In this document: one piece after another, positions 24,075 through 35,700 of the stretch | Layout: each line of letters starts with the position of its first letter | Position numbering within the stretch: the stretch's first letter is position 1 | Assembly (NCBI GenBank): GCA_900320285.1 | Contig: ONRQ01000005.1 | Location: 1-53,720, forward strand | DNA length: 53,720 nucleotides | Source: an uncultured Eubacteriales bacterium | GTDB lineage: Bacteria > Bacillota > Clostridia > Peptostreptococcales > Anaerovoracaceae | Direction of reading: 5' to 3' | Translations under genes and position numbers: made by a program | Notes under the pieces: generated by a model | The model's input: the letters and a program-made list of their open reading frames with translations, nothing else | Told to the model about the DNA's origin: nothing | Databases searched by the model: none

Positions 24075-24779
24075 ATGAGCAAAATTGTAAAAACAGCAGT
24101 AATAGCGGGAACTCCCGTAGATACTCAGATGGGTGTCGAATACATTGAACGTAAGATGCATGAAGCCGGCTGTGAGCCCGGCTTCATGCCTTTGTATTGC
24201 CCGGCGGCAATCGACTGTGACGATCAGGTCAAATTCCAGTACTCGGACGATGATGAAAAACGTGCGATAATGGACAACATCTTTGATCAGGCGATACAGG
24301 ATGGGGCCAGAGACTTCTTCATTTACTGCAATTCGCTTTCAGGAGCATTCGACTTTGACAGCTATGCTCTGCGTAAGTCCATTGATTCCGGTGAGGACAT
24401 AAGGATCTACACTCCGCTGCAGGTGTACAGGAGGCTTGGAAGCGCATATGACCGCATCGGAGTCATGGCTGCAAACAATCTCTCGGCTCACGGGATCGAG
24501 GAGGCGCTCATGGCCGCCAATCCTGACATTTATATGATAGGGACCGGCAACATGGCGATTGTCCGTGCAATTGAGGATGAAATGCCACCGGAAGAGATAG
24601 TGGATAAGTGTGGCATAGCCGATCTCCTGAAGTATTTTGAAGCATGCGGAGCCGAAGCCCTTGTGCTTGGCTGTACACACTTTCCGTATTTCAAGGAAGA
24701 GCTGGAAAAACTGACAAGTCTGCCGATCATCGATCCGGCGGACGAAATGTTCGAAGCCTTGCTTAAAGCGACCCGATAG
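24075..24779 (+). CDS. Aspartate/glutamate racemase-family protein
   Basis: This 234-residue protein has the two catalytic Cys of cofactor-independent amino acid racemases: Cys85 in IYCNSLSGA and Cys200 in LGCTHFPYF. The second motif is strongly conserved; the first differs from the usual ACNTA of Asp/Glu racemases, so the substrate may differ. It is the last gene of the met operon and is followed by a terminator. Because MetNIQ systems can import D-methionine, conversion of a D-amino acid is an attractive but unproven role. Plain Asp or Glu racemase activity is the main alternative. Confidence 0.8.
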   Translation: MSKIVKTAVIAGTPVDTQMGVEYIERKMHEAGCEPGFMPLYCPAAIDCDDQVKFQYSDDDEKRAIMDNIFDQAIQDGARDFFIYCNSLSGAFDFDSYALRKSIDSGEDIRIYTPLQVYRRLGSAYDRIGVMAANNLSAHGIEEALMAANPDIYMIGTGNMAIVRAIEDEMPPEEIVDKCGIADLLKYFEACGAEALVLGCTHFPYFKEELEKLTSLPIIDPADEMFEALLKATR

Positions 24780-24801
24780 ATACAAAAAACAGAAAAGGAA
24801 G

Positions 24802-24840
24802 ATCCGCAGATCATAAATTAGGTCTGCGGATTTCTTTATT
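24802..24840 (+). terminator. Terminator of the met operon
   Basis: ATCCGCAGA (24802-24810) pairs with TCTGCGGAT (24823-24831), followed by a T-rich tail. It lies 22 nt past the racemase stop codon. Confidence 0.88.
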
Positions 24841-24857
24841 TTGCGCGTTTTATTTAG

Positions 24858-24863
24858 TATAAT
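24858..24863 (+). promoter_or_regulatory. -10 box before the giant repeat protein gene
   Basis: TATAAT lies 72 nt before the ATG at 24936. No good -35 box is visible. An AAAAGGGACAG ribosome binding site precedes the gene. Confidence 0.45.
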
Positions 24864-24935
24864 CTACTATGTATGATTATGTGCTCTAGACAACACAGAA
24901 ACAGATAACTCTAATATAAAAAAAGGGACAGAATA

Positions 24936-27900
24936 ATGGCAGAAAACTTTAAAAAAGTAGGTAAATGGGGTGAATGCCTCTGGGGTATCGATGAGAACGG
25001 CAACCTTCTCATCGACAGCGGATCAGCTGCAGATCTGGGTGACGAAGGAGCTCCTTGGAAGGGCTTTGAGGACGTTATCAGATCTGTGGTCGCAGCGCGC
25101 GGTGTGAGCTTCCCTGACGGAGCATCGCTGGCAGGACTTTTCAAGGGATGCAGAAAAATGGTGAAGGCGGATCTCAGCGGATTCGACACTTCAAATGTCA
25201 CTCGCATGGACTCGATGTTTGAAGGCTGCGCGAATCTCAGCGAAATCGACATCTCGTCCTTCGATACAAGACGCTGCTCAGACATGAGCCGGATGTTCGC
25301 TCAGTGCGCAAAGCTGGACGATATTCTCCTCGGCGAAGGTTTCAGCACGGAAGGTGACGGCAGCACAGACTGCGGAAGACTTGCTGTGAAGGAGTACGGC
25401 AAGTACAGGAAGGCAAAGCCGATCGCCGTAGAAGGATTCAGAGTGCTTTACCACAGCAATTTCGAAGGCGGGGCAGAAGAAGTGGCCGAAGAAAGATTCA
25501 CGGTTCCTAATTCTGCATATCGTGTAGAGGCTCCTATGTTCGACAGACCGGATGAGAGCTGGAAGTTCATGTCCTGGAATTCCCGCCCTGACGGAAGCGG
25601 TGCAGAGATCCCTGCGGGAGTGGAGATCGATGAAGTCGACAGGGATATCGATTTTTATGCTATATGGGGACATGCACCGAAGATCGGAGAAATCACAGAG
25701 CCGGCTGCTTTCTCGTTCGGCGAGGTGATTCCGTTTGAGCTGCCTGAGATCATTTCAATCAACGACCGTGAGGTGACGGGCTATCTCGAGATAAGTGAGA
25801 CAGGTGAAGAGGGGACCTGGCGCGCGATCAATCACAACGCCATCCTGCCTGTATCATGCAACGGATACCTTCTGAGACTCCACGCGGCAAACAGCGTTGG
25901 AGAGGCTGTCTCAAACACCGTGAGACTGAACATCAGAAGAGCAAATATAGATGTATCTGGCGTACGCTGGGCAGAAGAAGATGACATGACCTATGACGGC
26001 GGCAAAAAGCATGTATGGCTGGAGGGACTGCCTGAGGGCGTGGTGCCTAAATACACCGGAAACGTGGGAATTGAAGCCGGCACATACACCGCGACGATCA
26101 GCTTCGATTTTGATCAGGATAATTTCAACGAACCTCTTATAGTACGTGAGCACGAGTGGACCATCCGCAAGGGCACCTACGACATGTCGCAGGTGAGCTG
26201 GGTCTACGACGGACCGTTCGTATATGACGGCACAGGCCACGGTGTAGAGCTCAAAGGACTGCCTGAAGGGGTCACCGCAGGTTATGAGGACAATAAAGCT
26301 CTGAATGCAGGCGTTTATACAGCAAAGGCCAGATTTGATTACGACAGCGCAAATTATGAAAAGCCGCAGGATGTGGCTCCATGCGTATGGGAAATCAAAA
26401 AGGTGGGTCTCCATGCTGCAGATCTTGAGTGGTCCGGATGCGAAGATTTTGTATATGACGGCTCCCCGAAGAAGGTATTCATAATGAATCTGCCTGAGGA
26501 CGCAGCGGTCGAATACGAAGGAGCAGAGGAGACTCAGGCGGGCAAATATCTGGCCAGAGCTTCTGTGGACGGCAATTACTGCTTCATGGGTCCTGCGGAA
26601 TATGAGTGGGAGATCGCCAAGGCTTCATATGATATGTCCCGCACAGCGTGGTGCGATGAGACGGACTTCGAATACGACGGAGACGTACACGGAGTAAAGC
26701 TGACATCGTACCCTGAGGAACTCACAGTAAGATACAGCGGATGTGAGGGAAGAAGAGCCGGCGAGTATACCGCCCGCGCAGTTTTCATCAATCCGGATAC
26801 ACATAATTACCATACACCTGAGGATATGACCATCGGATGGAGGATAGGCAAGAAGAGTCTTGACATGTCCGGCGTCAGATGGAATTACGGCGGGGCGTTC
26901 ACATATGACGGAGAGGTCAAGAAGGTAGAACTCGAAGGGCTGCCTGAGGGCGTATACGCGGAATACGAAAATGCTTCCGCATACGATGCAGGCATATATA
27001 ACGCACATGCTAATCTCAAATATGACGGGGACAATCTTGAAGTTGCATCCCCTGCGGACTGCACCTGGAGGATCCTCAAGAGAAAAATAGATATTTCGGA
27101 TGTATGCTGGGATTACTCCGAGCCTTTCGAATATGACGGGAACGAGCACAGCATATATCTTGTCAATGTTCCTGAAGGAGTCGAAGTCGAGTACAGCGGA
27201 AACACATGCATCGAGGCGGGCAAGTACGCGGCGAGCGCAGTGCTCGTGCCGACTGACGCAGGCAACTTCGAGGTTCCTGAGATAAACGGCTGCACATGGT
27301 CGATCGATAAGGCAGAGTACAAGCTGCCGAAGCTCTCGTGGACTGATTCTTCCGCATTCATTTATGACGGCAGTGAAAAGAGTGTCGGCATAATCAATGA
27401 CCTCGGTGACGCCGTCAGAGTGGAATACACAGGTAACACCGCAGCAGGCGCGGGCAGATACTTCGCGAAGGCGGTGTTCACTCCGGTCGATGAGGACAAC
27501 TTCAGCGCACCTGATCCTCAGGGTTATTCCTGGAGCATCGGAAAGGCGCACTTCGACATGAGCGGAGCCTACTGGGATTACAGCGAGCCGTTCGTTTATG
27601 ACGGAAGACCTAAGACTGTAAGAGTAGCCGGACTTCCTGACGGCGTTTCTGCAGAGTACTTCAACGCATCTGCTACAGATGCAGGCTCTTACACATCGAC
27701 TGCAAAGTTCAGGGTCATGGACGCTGATAATTACGAAGATAATATCCCTGACATGATGCTCGACTGGAGCATAGACAAGGCATCATTTGACATGAGCGGT
27801 GTCAGATGGCAGGAGAACAGGGAATTCTCGTACGATGGCGAGACAAAGAGCATAAGGCTGACAGGACTGCCTGAGGGCCTCACGCCTGAATACGAAGGAA

Positions 27901-30900
27901 GCTCGGCTTCAGAGGCAGGTGAATACACAGCCAGAGCCGGTTTCGAATATGATGCAAAGAACTACAGGAAGCCGGAAGTGGCAACATGCCACTGGATTAT
28001 CGAGAGAACTCCTGTAGATATATCGACAGTAAGCTGGGATTACGAAGAAGCGTTCATATATGACGGTAAAGAAAAGACGGTTGCTGTCAGGAACATTCCG
28101 GAAGGTACTGAAGTCAGGTACAACAATGCGAAGGCAAGTCAGGCAGGCACATATGTAGCTGCTGCCGAGATCATTCCTGAAGACACGGACAACCTCACAA
28201 AGTCCAGACTTGAGAACCTCACATGGAGGATCGACAAGGGCAATTACGACATGAGCCACGTCCGCTGGGATTACGAGAAGCCTTTCACATATGACGGAAG
28301 CGAGTTCAGAGTGATCCTGAAAGGACTGCCTGAGGGCGTTCTGCCTACTTACAGAGGCAATACGGCGCGCGATGCCGGATCATACAGGGCCAGCGTTTCG
28401 TTTACAGCCGCGGACAGCTGCAACTTCAACACTCCTGAGCCGATGGAACTCGAGTGGGAGGTCAGAAAAGCTGAATACGATATGTCGGGAGCCTCCTGGG
28501 ATTATGAGGGCGAGTTCAGATACAACGGAAGAATGCATGAAGTATCGCTCAGAGGACTTCCTGATGGAGTCAGGGCTGTTTACTCCGGTAATGCTGCAGC
28601 CGACACTGGTTCATACGAGGCAGCTGCTGAACTGATCCCTTATGACTCATACAACTATAACCAGCCGAAAATCGAAAGCTGCAAGTGGCAGATCGCGAAG
28701 GCTGATTACGACATGTCCGCTGTAAGATGGGATTACAGCAGCCCTAAGGTATTCAACGGAAGAGAGCAGAGCGTCATGCTCGAGCATCTCCCGAACGGCA
28801 TCAAGGCTGAATATACAGGCAATGAGGGCAAGGAAGCCGGCAAATACACCGCAAAAGCGATACTCACGGTATCTGATACCGCAAACTACAATACTCCTTC
28901 GGTGGCAGACTGCGACTGGGAGATCGCAAAGGCCGATTATGACATGTCGGCAGTCGAATGGGACTACGAGCCGGGATGCTTCACATTTGACGGCAGCAGA
29001 AAGAGCATCGGGCTTAAAGACCTTCCGGAAAATGTTACAGCTACATACAACGAGAACAGCGCTGACAAAGCCGGCAACTATGTTGCTACAGCCAGCTTTG
29101 CTACATCTGACAGCAACTTCAATGCTCCGGATCCTATAAGTATCGACTGGTGCATCAACAAGGCTGACTACGATATGAGCGAAGCTGCATGGGATTATGA
29201 CGGAAGTTTCGTATTTGACGGCACACCTAAGAGGATACAGCTGACAGGCCTTCCTGAAGGAGTGAGCGTCAGCTATGAGGGCAATACTGCTGTAAACGCT
29301 GACAGCTACAGAGCTGTCGCAAGGTTCGGCATCGACACTTCGGACTTCAATGTACCTGAAGAAATGAGCTGTGACTGGGCGATCGAAAAGGCTGATCCGG
29401 ACATCCGCGGACTTAGATGGGACTACTCTCGTTCATTTGTCTATGACGGCAAGGCTAAGACCGTAAAGCTCGAGGGCATTCCGGGATCGCTCAACGCCGA
29501 GTATACAGGCAATACAGCAGAGGCAGCCGGTGTTTACACGGCACATGCCGAGCTGACACCTAAAGATCCTGCTAATTACAACGGAGCGTCTATAAGGGAC
29601 TGCGAATGGCGCATTACAAAGGCAACCTATGACATGTCGGGCGCAAGATGGGAAGGCGAATTCAAATCCGTATATGACGGAAGCGAAAAGTCAGTATACA
29701 TCGCGGGCCTTCCGGAGGGTGTCACCCCTGTATATCACGGAAACACCGCTGTCAATGTAGGCAACTACAGCGCGACAGCAGACCTTGAGTACGATGCGAA
29801 CAACTATTACACACCTGAGATCGGCGGATGCGAGTGGAGTATCAGCAAGGCTGTATATGACATGTCGAAGACCGCGTGGCAGGGTGTCACTGGATTTACA
29901 TTTGACGGAAACGCAAAGACCGTAGAACTTACAGGTCTGCCTGAAGGAATCACACCGGTCTACGAGGGCAACATGGCTACAGACGCCGGCTCATACTCGG
30001 CTTCAGTAACTCTGGAATACGATGCGGATAACTACGAGAAGCCGACCTTCAGCGGATGTAACTGGAGCATAGCTCCTGCTGCTGTTGATGTTGATACCAG
30101 CGCAGTGGAATGGGTCTATGACGGTCCTTATATGTACGATGGCACACCTAAGAGCGTCTGCATAGCCACAAAGACCCAACCTCTCGGCTTCTTCGAGAAG
30201 CTGCGCGGAGTAGAGCCTGAATCTTACCTCGCAGGTATCCCTGAGGGATTTGATGTGGTTTATGAGGGCGAGACTGCGACTGACGCAGGCGTCTATTATA
30301 CGACTGCAAAGCTGGTGAACAGAGAACCGGGCAACTACACTGAGCGCGAGCTCCCGCCGTTCAAGTGGGAGATTCTTAAAGCTCCTATCGATATGAGCGG
30401 TGTACACTGGGACTATGAGAGCCCGTTTACATTTGACAACGAAGAGAAGTGTGTCGAACTTGCAGGACTTCCTGACACGGTCAAGGTTACATACAGCAAC
30501 AACAGAGCCGTGAACTCCGGTGAATACGAGGCAATGGCAGTTGTAGAGGCGAAGGATCCGGTCAACTATGAGACACCGGCTCCTGTCAGCGGATGCTGGT
30601 GGCATATCGATAAGGCAAGCTACGATATGTCCGAAGTGCACTGGGATTACGAGAATGAGTTCGTGTATAACGGCAAGGAAAAGAGCGTAAGGCTGCTCGG
30701 CCTGCCTGAAGGTGTCAGGGTAGAAGCATATGTAGGCAACAAGGGCGTTGATGCAGGCGGATATACCGCTGAGGCAAAGCTCAGATACAAACATAAAGAG
30801 AACTATGAAGCTCCTTCAGTACCTGAACTCAGGTGGAGGATCGCAAAGAAGGAACTCGATCTCTCGAATGTTAAGTGGAACTACGATGATGAGACTGTCT

Positions 30901-31322
30901 TCGTATACGATGACAAGGCTAAAGAAGTGAAACTCGAAGGAGTACCGGAAGATATCGAGGTCGTTTACACCGACAACTCCAAGATCAATGCCGGCACATA
31001 CACTGCAAGGGCAAGGCTCATCTATGACACACGCAACTGCGAAGCTGCAGAGATACCTGACCTCAAGTGGAGGATCCTCAGAGCTAAATATGACACTTCC
31101 ATGGTACGCTGGGATTACGATGAACCATTCGAATATGATGGTACAGAGAAGCACATCACCCTCAAGGGAGTTCCATGGCAGATCGCCGTCAGATACAGAG
31201 ACAACAGAGCAATCGCTCCCGGCAGATATACTGCCAAGGCGTATCTGACATACGATAATGAAAACTATGAGACTCCTGAGATCGATACCACCATCGACTG
31301 GGAGATCACCGGAAAGGAATAA
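24936..31322 (+). CDS. Giant repeat protein: BspA-like LRR, InlB-type module, 23 MBG/YDG-type Ig-like repeats
   Basis: This is a 2128-residue protein. Residues about 60-130 contain BspA-like (DUF285) leucine-rich motifs, including FDTSNVTRMDSMFEGCANL. Residues about 165-245 resemble an InlB B-repeat (FMSWNSRPDGSGAEIP). From residue 337 to the end run 23 repeats of about 76-80 residues, each with W-Y-x-F-YDG-x-K-V-L-GLPEGV-x-Y-x-GN-x-AG-Y-A-x-NY-P-x-W-I-K. Such domains normally occur in secreted adhesins. Here I see no signal peptide (the N terminus is MAENFKKVGKWGE), no LPXTG motif, no membrane helix and no C-terminal anchor. The stop overlaps the next start (TAATG), so it is translated together with the CNNM-secA genes. 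Confidence 0.85.
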   Translation: MAENFKKVGKWGECLWGIDENGNLLIDSGSAADLGDEGAPWKGFEDVIRSVVAARGVSFPDGASLAGLFKGCRKMVKADLSGFDTSNVTRMDSMFEGCANLSEIDISSFDTRRCSDMSRMFAQCAKLDDILLGEGFSTEGDGSTDCGRLAVKEYGKYRKAKPIAVEGFRVLYHSNFEGGAEEVAEERFTVPNSAYRVEAPMFDRPDESWKFMSWNSRPDGSGAEIPAGVEIDEVDRDIDFYAIWGHAPKIGEITEPAAFSFGEVIPFELPEIISINDREVTGYLEISETGEEGTWRAINHNAILPVSCNGYLLRLHAANSVGEAVSNTVRLNIRRANIDVSGVRWAEEDDMTYDGGKKHVWLEGLPEGVVPKYTGNVGIEAGTYTATISFDFDQDNFNEPLIVREHEWTIRKGTYDMSQVSWVYDGPFVYDGTGHGVELKGLPEGVTAGYEDNKALNAGVYTAKARFDYDSANYEKPQDVAPCVWEIKKVGLHAADLEWSGCEDFVYDGSPKKVFIMNLPEDAAVEYEGAEETQAGKYLARASVDGNYCFMGPAEYEWEIAKASYDMSRTAWCDETDFEYDGDVHGVKLTSYPEELTVRYSGCEGRRAGEYTARAVFINPDTHNYHTPEDMTIGWRIGKKSLDMSGVRWNYGGAFTYDGEVKKVELEGLPEGVYAEYENASAYDAGIYNAHANLKYDGDNLEVASPADCTWRILKRKIDISDVCWDYSEPFEYDGNEHSIYLVNVPEGVEVEYSGNTCIEAGKYAASAVLVPTDAGNFEVPEINGCTWSIDKAEYKLPKLSWTDSSAFIYDGSEKSVGIINDLGDAVRVEYTGNTAAGAGRYFAKAVFTPVDEDNFSAPDPQGYSWSIGKAHFDMSGAYWDYSEPFVYDGRPKTVRVAGLPDGVSAEYFNASATDAGSYTSTAKFRVMDADNYEDNIPDMMLDWSIDKASFDMSGVRWQENREFSYDGETKSIRLTGLPEGLTPEYEGSSASEAGEYTARAGFEYDAKNYRKPEVATCHWIIERTPVDISTVSWDYEEAFIYDGKEKTVAVRNIPEGTEVRYNNAKASQAGTYVAAAEIIPEDTDNLTKSRLENLTWRIDKGNYDMSHVRWDYEKPFTYDGSEFRVILKGLPEGVLPTYRGNTARDAGSYRASVSFTAADSCNFNTPEPMELEWEVRKAEYDMSGASWDYEGEFRYNGRMHEVSLRGLPDGVRAVYSGNAAADTGSYEAAAELIPYDSYNYNQPKIESCKWQIAKADYDMSAVRWDYSSPKVFNGREQSVMLEHLPNGIKAEYTGNEGKEAGKYTAKAILTVSDTANYNTPSVADCDWEIAKADYDMSAVEWDYEPGCFTFDGSRKSIGLKDLPENVTATYNENSADKAGNYVATASFATSDSNFNAPDPISIDWCINKADYDMSEAAWDYDGSFVFDGTPKRIQLTGLPEGVSVSYEGNTAVNADSYRAVARFGIDTSDFNVPEEMSCDWAIEKADPDIRGLRWDYSRSFVYDGKAKTVKLEGIPGSLNAEYTGNTAEAAGVYTAHAELTPKDPANYNGASIRDCEWRITKATYDMSGARWEGEFKSVYDGSEKSVYIAGLPEGVTPVYHGNTAVNVGNYSATADLEYDANNYYTPEIGGCEWSISKAVYDMSKTAWQGVTGFTFDGNAKTVELTGLPEGITPVYEGNMATDAGSYSASVTLEYDADNYEKPTFSGCNWSIAPAAVDVDTSAVEWVYDGPYMYDGTPKSVCIATKTQPLGFFEKLRGVEPESYLAGIPEGFDVVYEGETATDAGVYYTTAKLVNREPGNYTERELPPFKWEILKAPIDMSGVHWDYESPFTFDNEEKCVELAGLPDTVKVTYSNNRAVNSGEYEAMAVVEAKDPVNYETPAPVSGCWWHIDKASYDMSEVHWDYENEFVYNGKEKSVRLLGLPEGVRVEAYVGNKGVDAGGYTAEAKLRYKHKENYEAPSVPELRWRIAKKELDLSNVKWNYDDETVFVYDDKAKEVKLEGVPEDIEVVYTDNSKINAGTYTARARLIYDTRNCEAAEIPDLKWRILRAKYDTSMVRWDYDEPFEYDGTEKHITLKGVPWQIAVRYRDNRAIAPGRYTAKAYLTYDNENYETPEIDTTIDWEITGKE
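25944..31319 (+). repeat. Array of 23 tandem protein-coding repeats, about 230 bp each
   Basis: The repeats are conserved at protein level but diverged in DNA, so the array is old rather than a recent slippage product. The joint between units reads like KADYDMSAVRWDY, most alike in units 12-14. Unit 19 is longer, with about 20 extra residues around TQPLGFFEKLRGVEPESYLA (near 30.17-30.24 kb). Units 3 and 4 lack the usual GLPEGV. Confidence 0.85.
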
Positions 31323-32599
31323 TGAACGGATATTTAATAGCAATAATACTTCTTACGCTGAGCTCAACGTTCTTTTCGGCTACCGAGACGGCGTTCAGCT
31401 CAGCCAACAAGATCAAGCTCAAGAACCTCGCAGCTGACGACAACAAGCGAGCAGCTTACGCACTCGAGCTCTGCGAGGATTTCGACAGACTGATCACAGC
31501 GGTGCTGGTCGGAAACACCATTTCAAACATCACCATGACTTCCGTCGCTACAGTGTACGGTATCATGACATGGGGAGGAAAGATAGGTCCGACCATCGCC
31601 ACAATCATGGTAACATTCCTCGTCCTGGTGTTTGGCGAGATCTCTCCGAAGATCCTTGCCAGAGAGTATGCGGAAGAGGTCGCACTGTTCCTTACTCCTT
31701 TTGTAAGGGCACTCATATTCATACTGACTCCTTTGACATTCATCTTCAACGGACTGAAGATCATTCTCAAAAAGGCCTTCGGCAAGAATGACGAGCCGGA
31801 GTTCAGTGAGGATGAACTGCTTACGATAGTCGAGGAGGCTGAGGCAGGCGGAGCCATAGGTGAGGAGCAGAGCGAACTTATCGCGAACGCGATCGAGTTC
31901 AACGACATCGAGGCAATCGATATACTCACTCCGAGAGTCGATATAGTTGCAGTTGAAAGAGGCACTCCTGTTGCTGAGATCAAGAAGGTCTTCAAGGAGT
32001 CCGGCCTTTCAAGACTGCCGGTGTATGAGGACGACCTGGATGACATTATCGGCGTCATCAATCAGAAGGACCTTTATAACAATAATGTAAAGACAATAAA
32101 GGATACCGAAAAGATCATAAAGCCGGTGGCTTACGTGGCCGAGACTCTCAAGGCTGCTGTTCTGCTCAAAAAGATGCAGGCAAAGAGGACTCACATAGCG
32201 ATAGTCGTGGACGAGTACGGCGGTACTACAGGACTGGTCACTCTCGAGGATATTATCGAGGAGATCGTCGGTGATATCTACGATGAGCATGACACTGTAG
32301 CATCAAGGGATGTAAGGCCTGCAGGCGACGATGTGTATATGGTTGCCGGCGGAGCAAACCTCGAGGACTTCTTCGAGATGTTCGATGAGGAGATCGAAGC
32401 CGACGCTACAACTATCAACGGATGGGTGATGATAGAGCTCGACAGGCTGCCTAAGGTGGGTGACGAGTTCGACTATGAATCAAGACATAAATTATTCCAC
32501 GTCAAGGTAACCAAGGCCGACGCCAGGCGCGCTCTCATGACGCGCATAATGGTCAAGGACAAGCCTGAAGACGAGGATCGAAATGAAAGGAAGATATAG
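31322..32599 (+). CDS. CNNM/CorC-family (hemolysin-like) membrane protein with CBS pair
   Basis: This is a 425-residue protein. Residues 1-180 form the CNNM (DUF21) transmembrane domain, with the N-terminal [21 protein letters not shown] and [16 protein letters not shown] motifs. Two CBS domains follow (about 200-310), with [12 protein letters not shown] and [30 protein letters not shown] CorC/HlyC domain ends the protein. Bacterial relatives export Mg2+ or other divalent cations, with ATP binding to the CBS pair; the hemolysin name is historical. Its ATG overlaps the stop of the giant gene, and secA starts 2 nt after it. Confidence 0.93.
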   Translation: MNGYLIAIILLTLSSTFFSATETAFSSANKIKLKNLAADDNKRAAYALELCEDFDRLITAVLVGNTISNITMTSVATVYGIMTWGGKIGPTIATIMVTFLVLVFGEISPKILAREYAEEVALFLTPFVRALIFILTPLTFIFNGLKIILKKAFGKNDEPEFSEDELLTIVEEAEAGGAIGEEQSELIANAIEFNDIEAIDILTPRVDIVAVERGTPVAEIKKVFKESGLSRLPVYEDDLDDIIGVINQKDLYNNNVKTIKDTEKIIKPVAYVAETLKAAVLLKKMQAKRTHIAIVVDEYGGTTGLVTLEDIIEEIVGDIYDEHDTVASRDVRPAGDDVYMVAGGANLEDFFEMFDEEIEADATTINGWVMIELDRLPKVGDEFDYESRHKLFHVKVTKADARRALMTRIMVKDKPEDEDRNERKI

Positions 32600-32601
32600 C
32601 A

Positions 32602-35367
<2,766 letters not shown>

Positions 35368-35406
35368 TAAGCAGAAGTTATATAGCAGGAACGAAAGGAG
35401 TCCGGA

Positions 35407-35688
35407 ATGCTGACATTTGTTATTATTCTGGTGGTCGTAGTAGCAGTTTACTTCGCACTCACCTACAATTCGCTGACAAAGGACAAGAACCGCATTGAAC
35501 TTGCCGAGGTCGAGCTCCGCAAGTACGAGGAAGCGGGCGATCCTAAGGATATCGACAACGCGAAGAAGTACTACAACGCGGTGCTTCGCGACTACAACAA
35601 TAAGGTTGAGAGTTTTCCGACCAGCCTTGTCGCGAACATGTTCAACTTTCCTAAGATGCACACTGAGGAATTCGACGAAGGCCTTTAG
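35407..35688 (+). CDS. Miniature LemA-family protein
   Basis: This 93-residue protein has an N-terminal transmembrane helix (TFVIILVVVVAVYFALTYN). It keeps the first-helix signature (NSLTKDKNRIELAEVEL) and the last part of LemA (AKKYYNAVLRDYNNKVESFPTSLVANMFNFPK). The middle of a normal LemA protein (about 150-190 residues), including the LIPNLV region, is missing. The open frame is intact with an AAAGGAG site upstream, so this looks like a stable short form rather than a pseudogene. LemA and DUF2207 genes are commonly adjacent, as here. Confidence 0.75.
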   Translation: MLTFVIILVVVVAVYFALTYNSLTKDKNRIELAEVELRKYEEAGDPKDIDNAKKYYNAVLRDYNNKVESFPTSLVANMFNFPKMHTEEFDEGL

Positions 35689-35700
35689 GGGGATACTATC

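Noticed and set aside
25944-31319. Tandem array as a noncoding satellite or CRISPR
   Set aside because: It is one continuous open reading frame with repeat conservation at the protein level.
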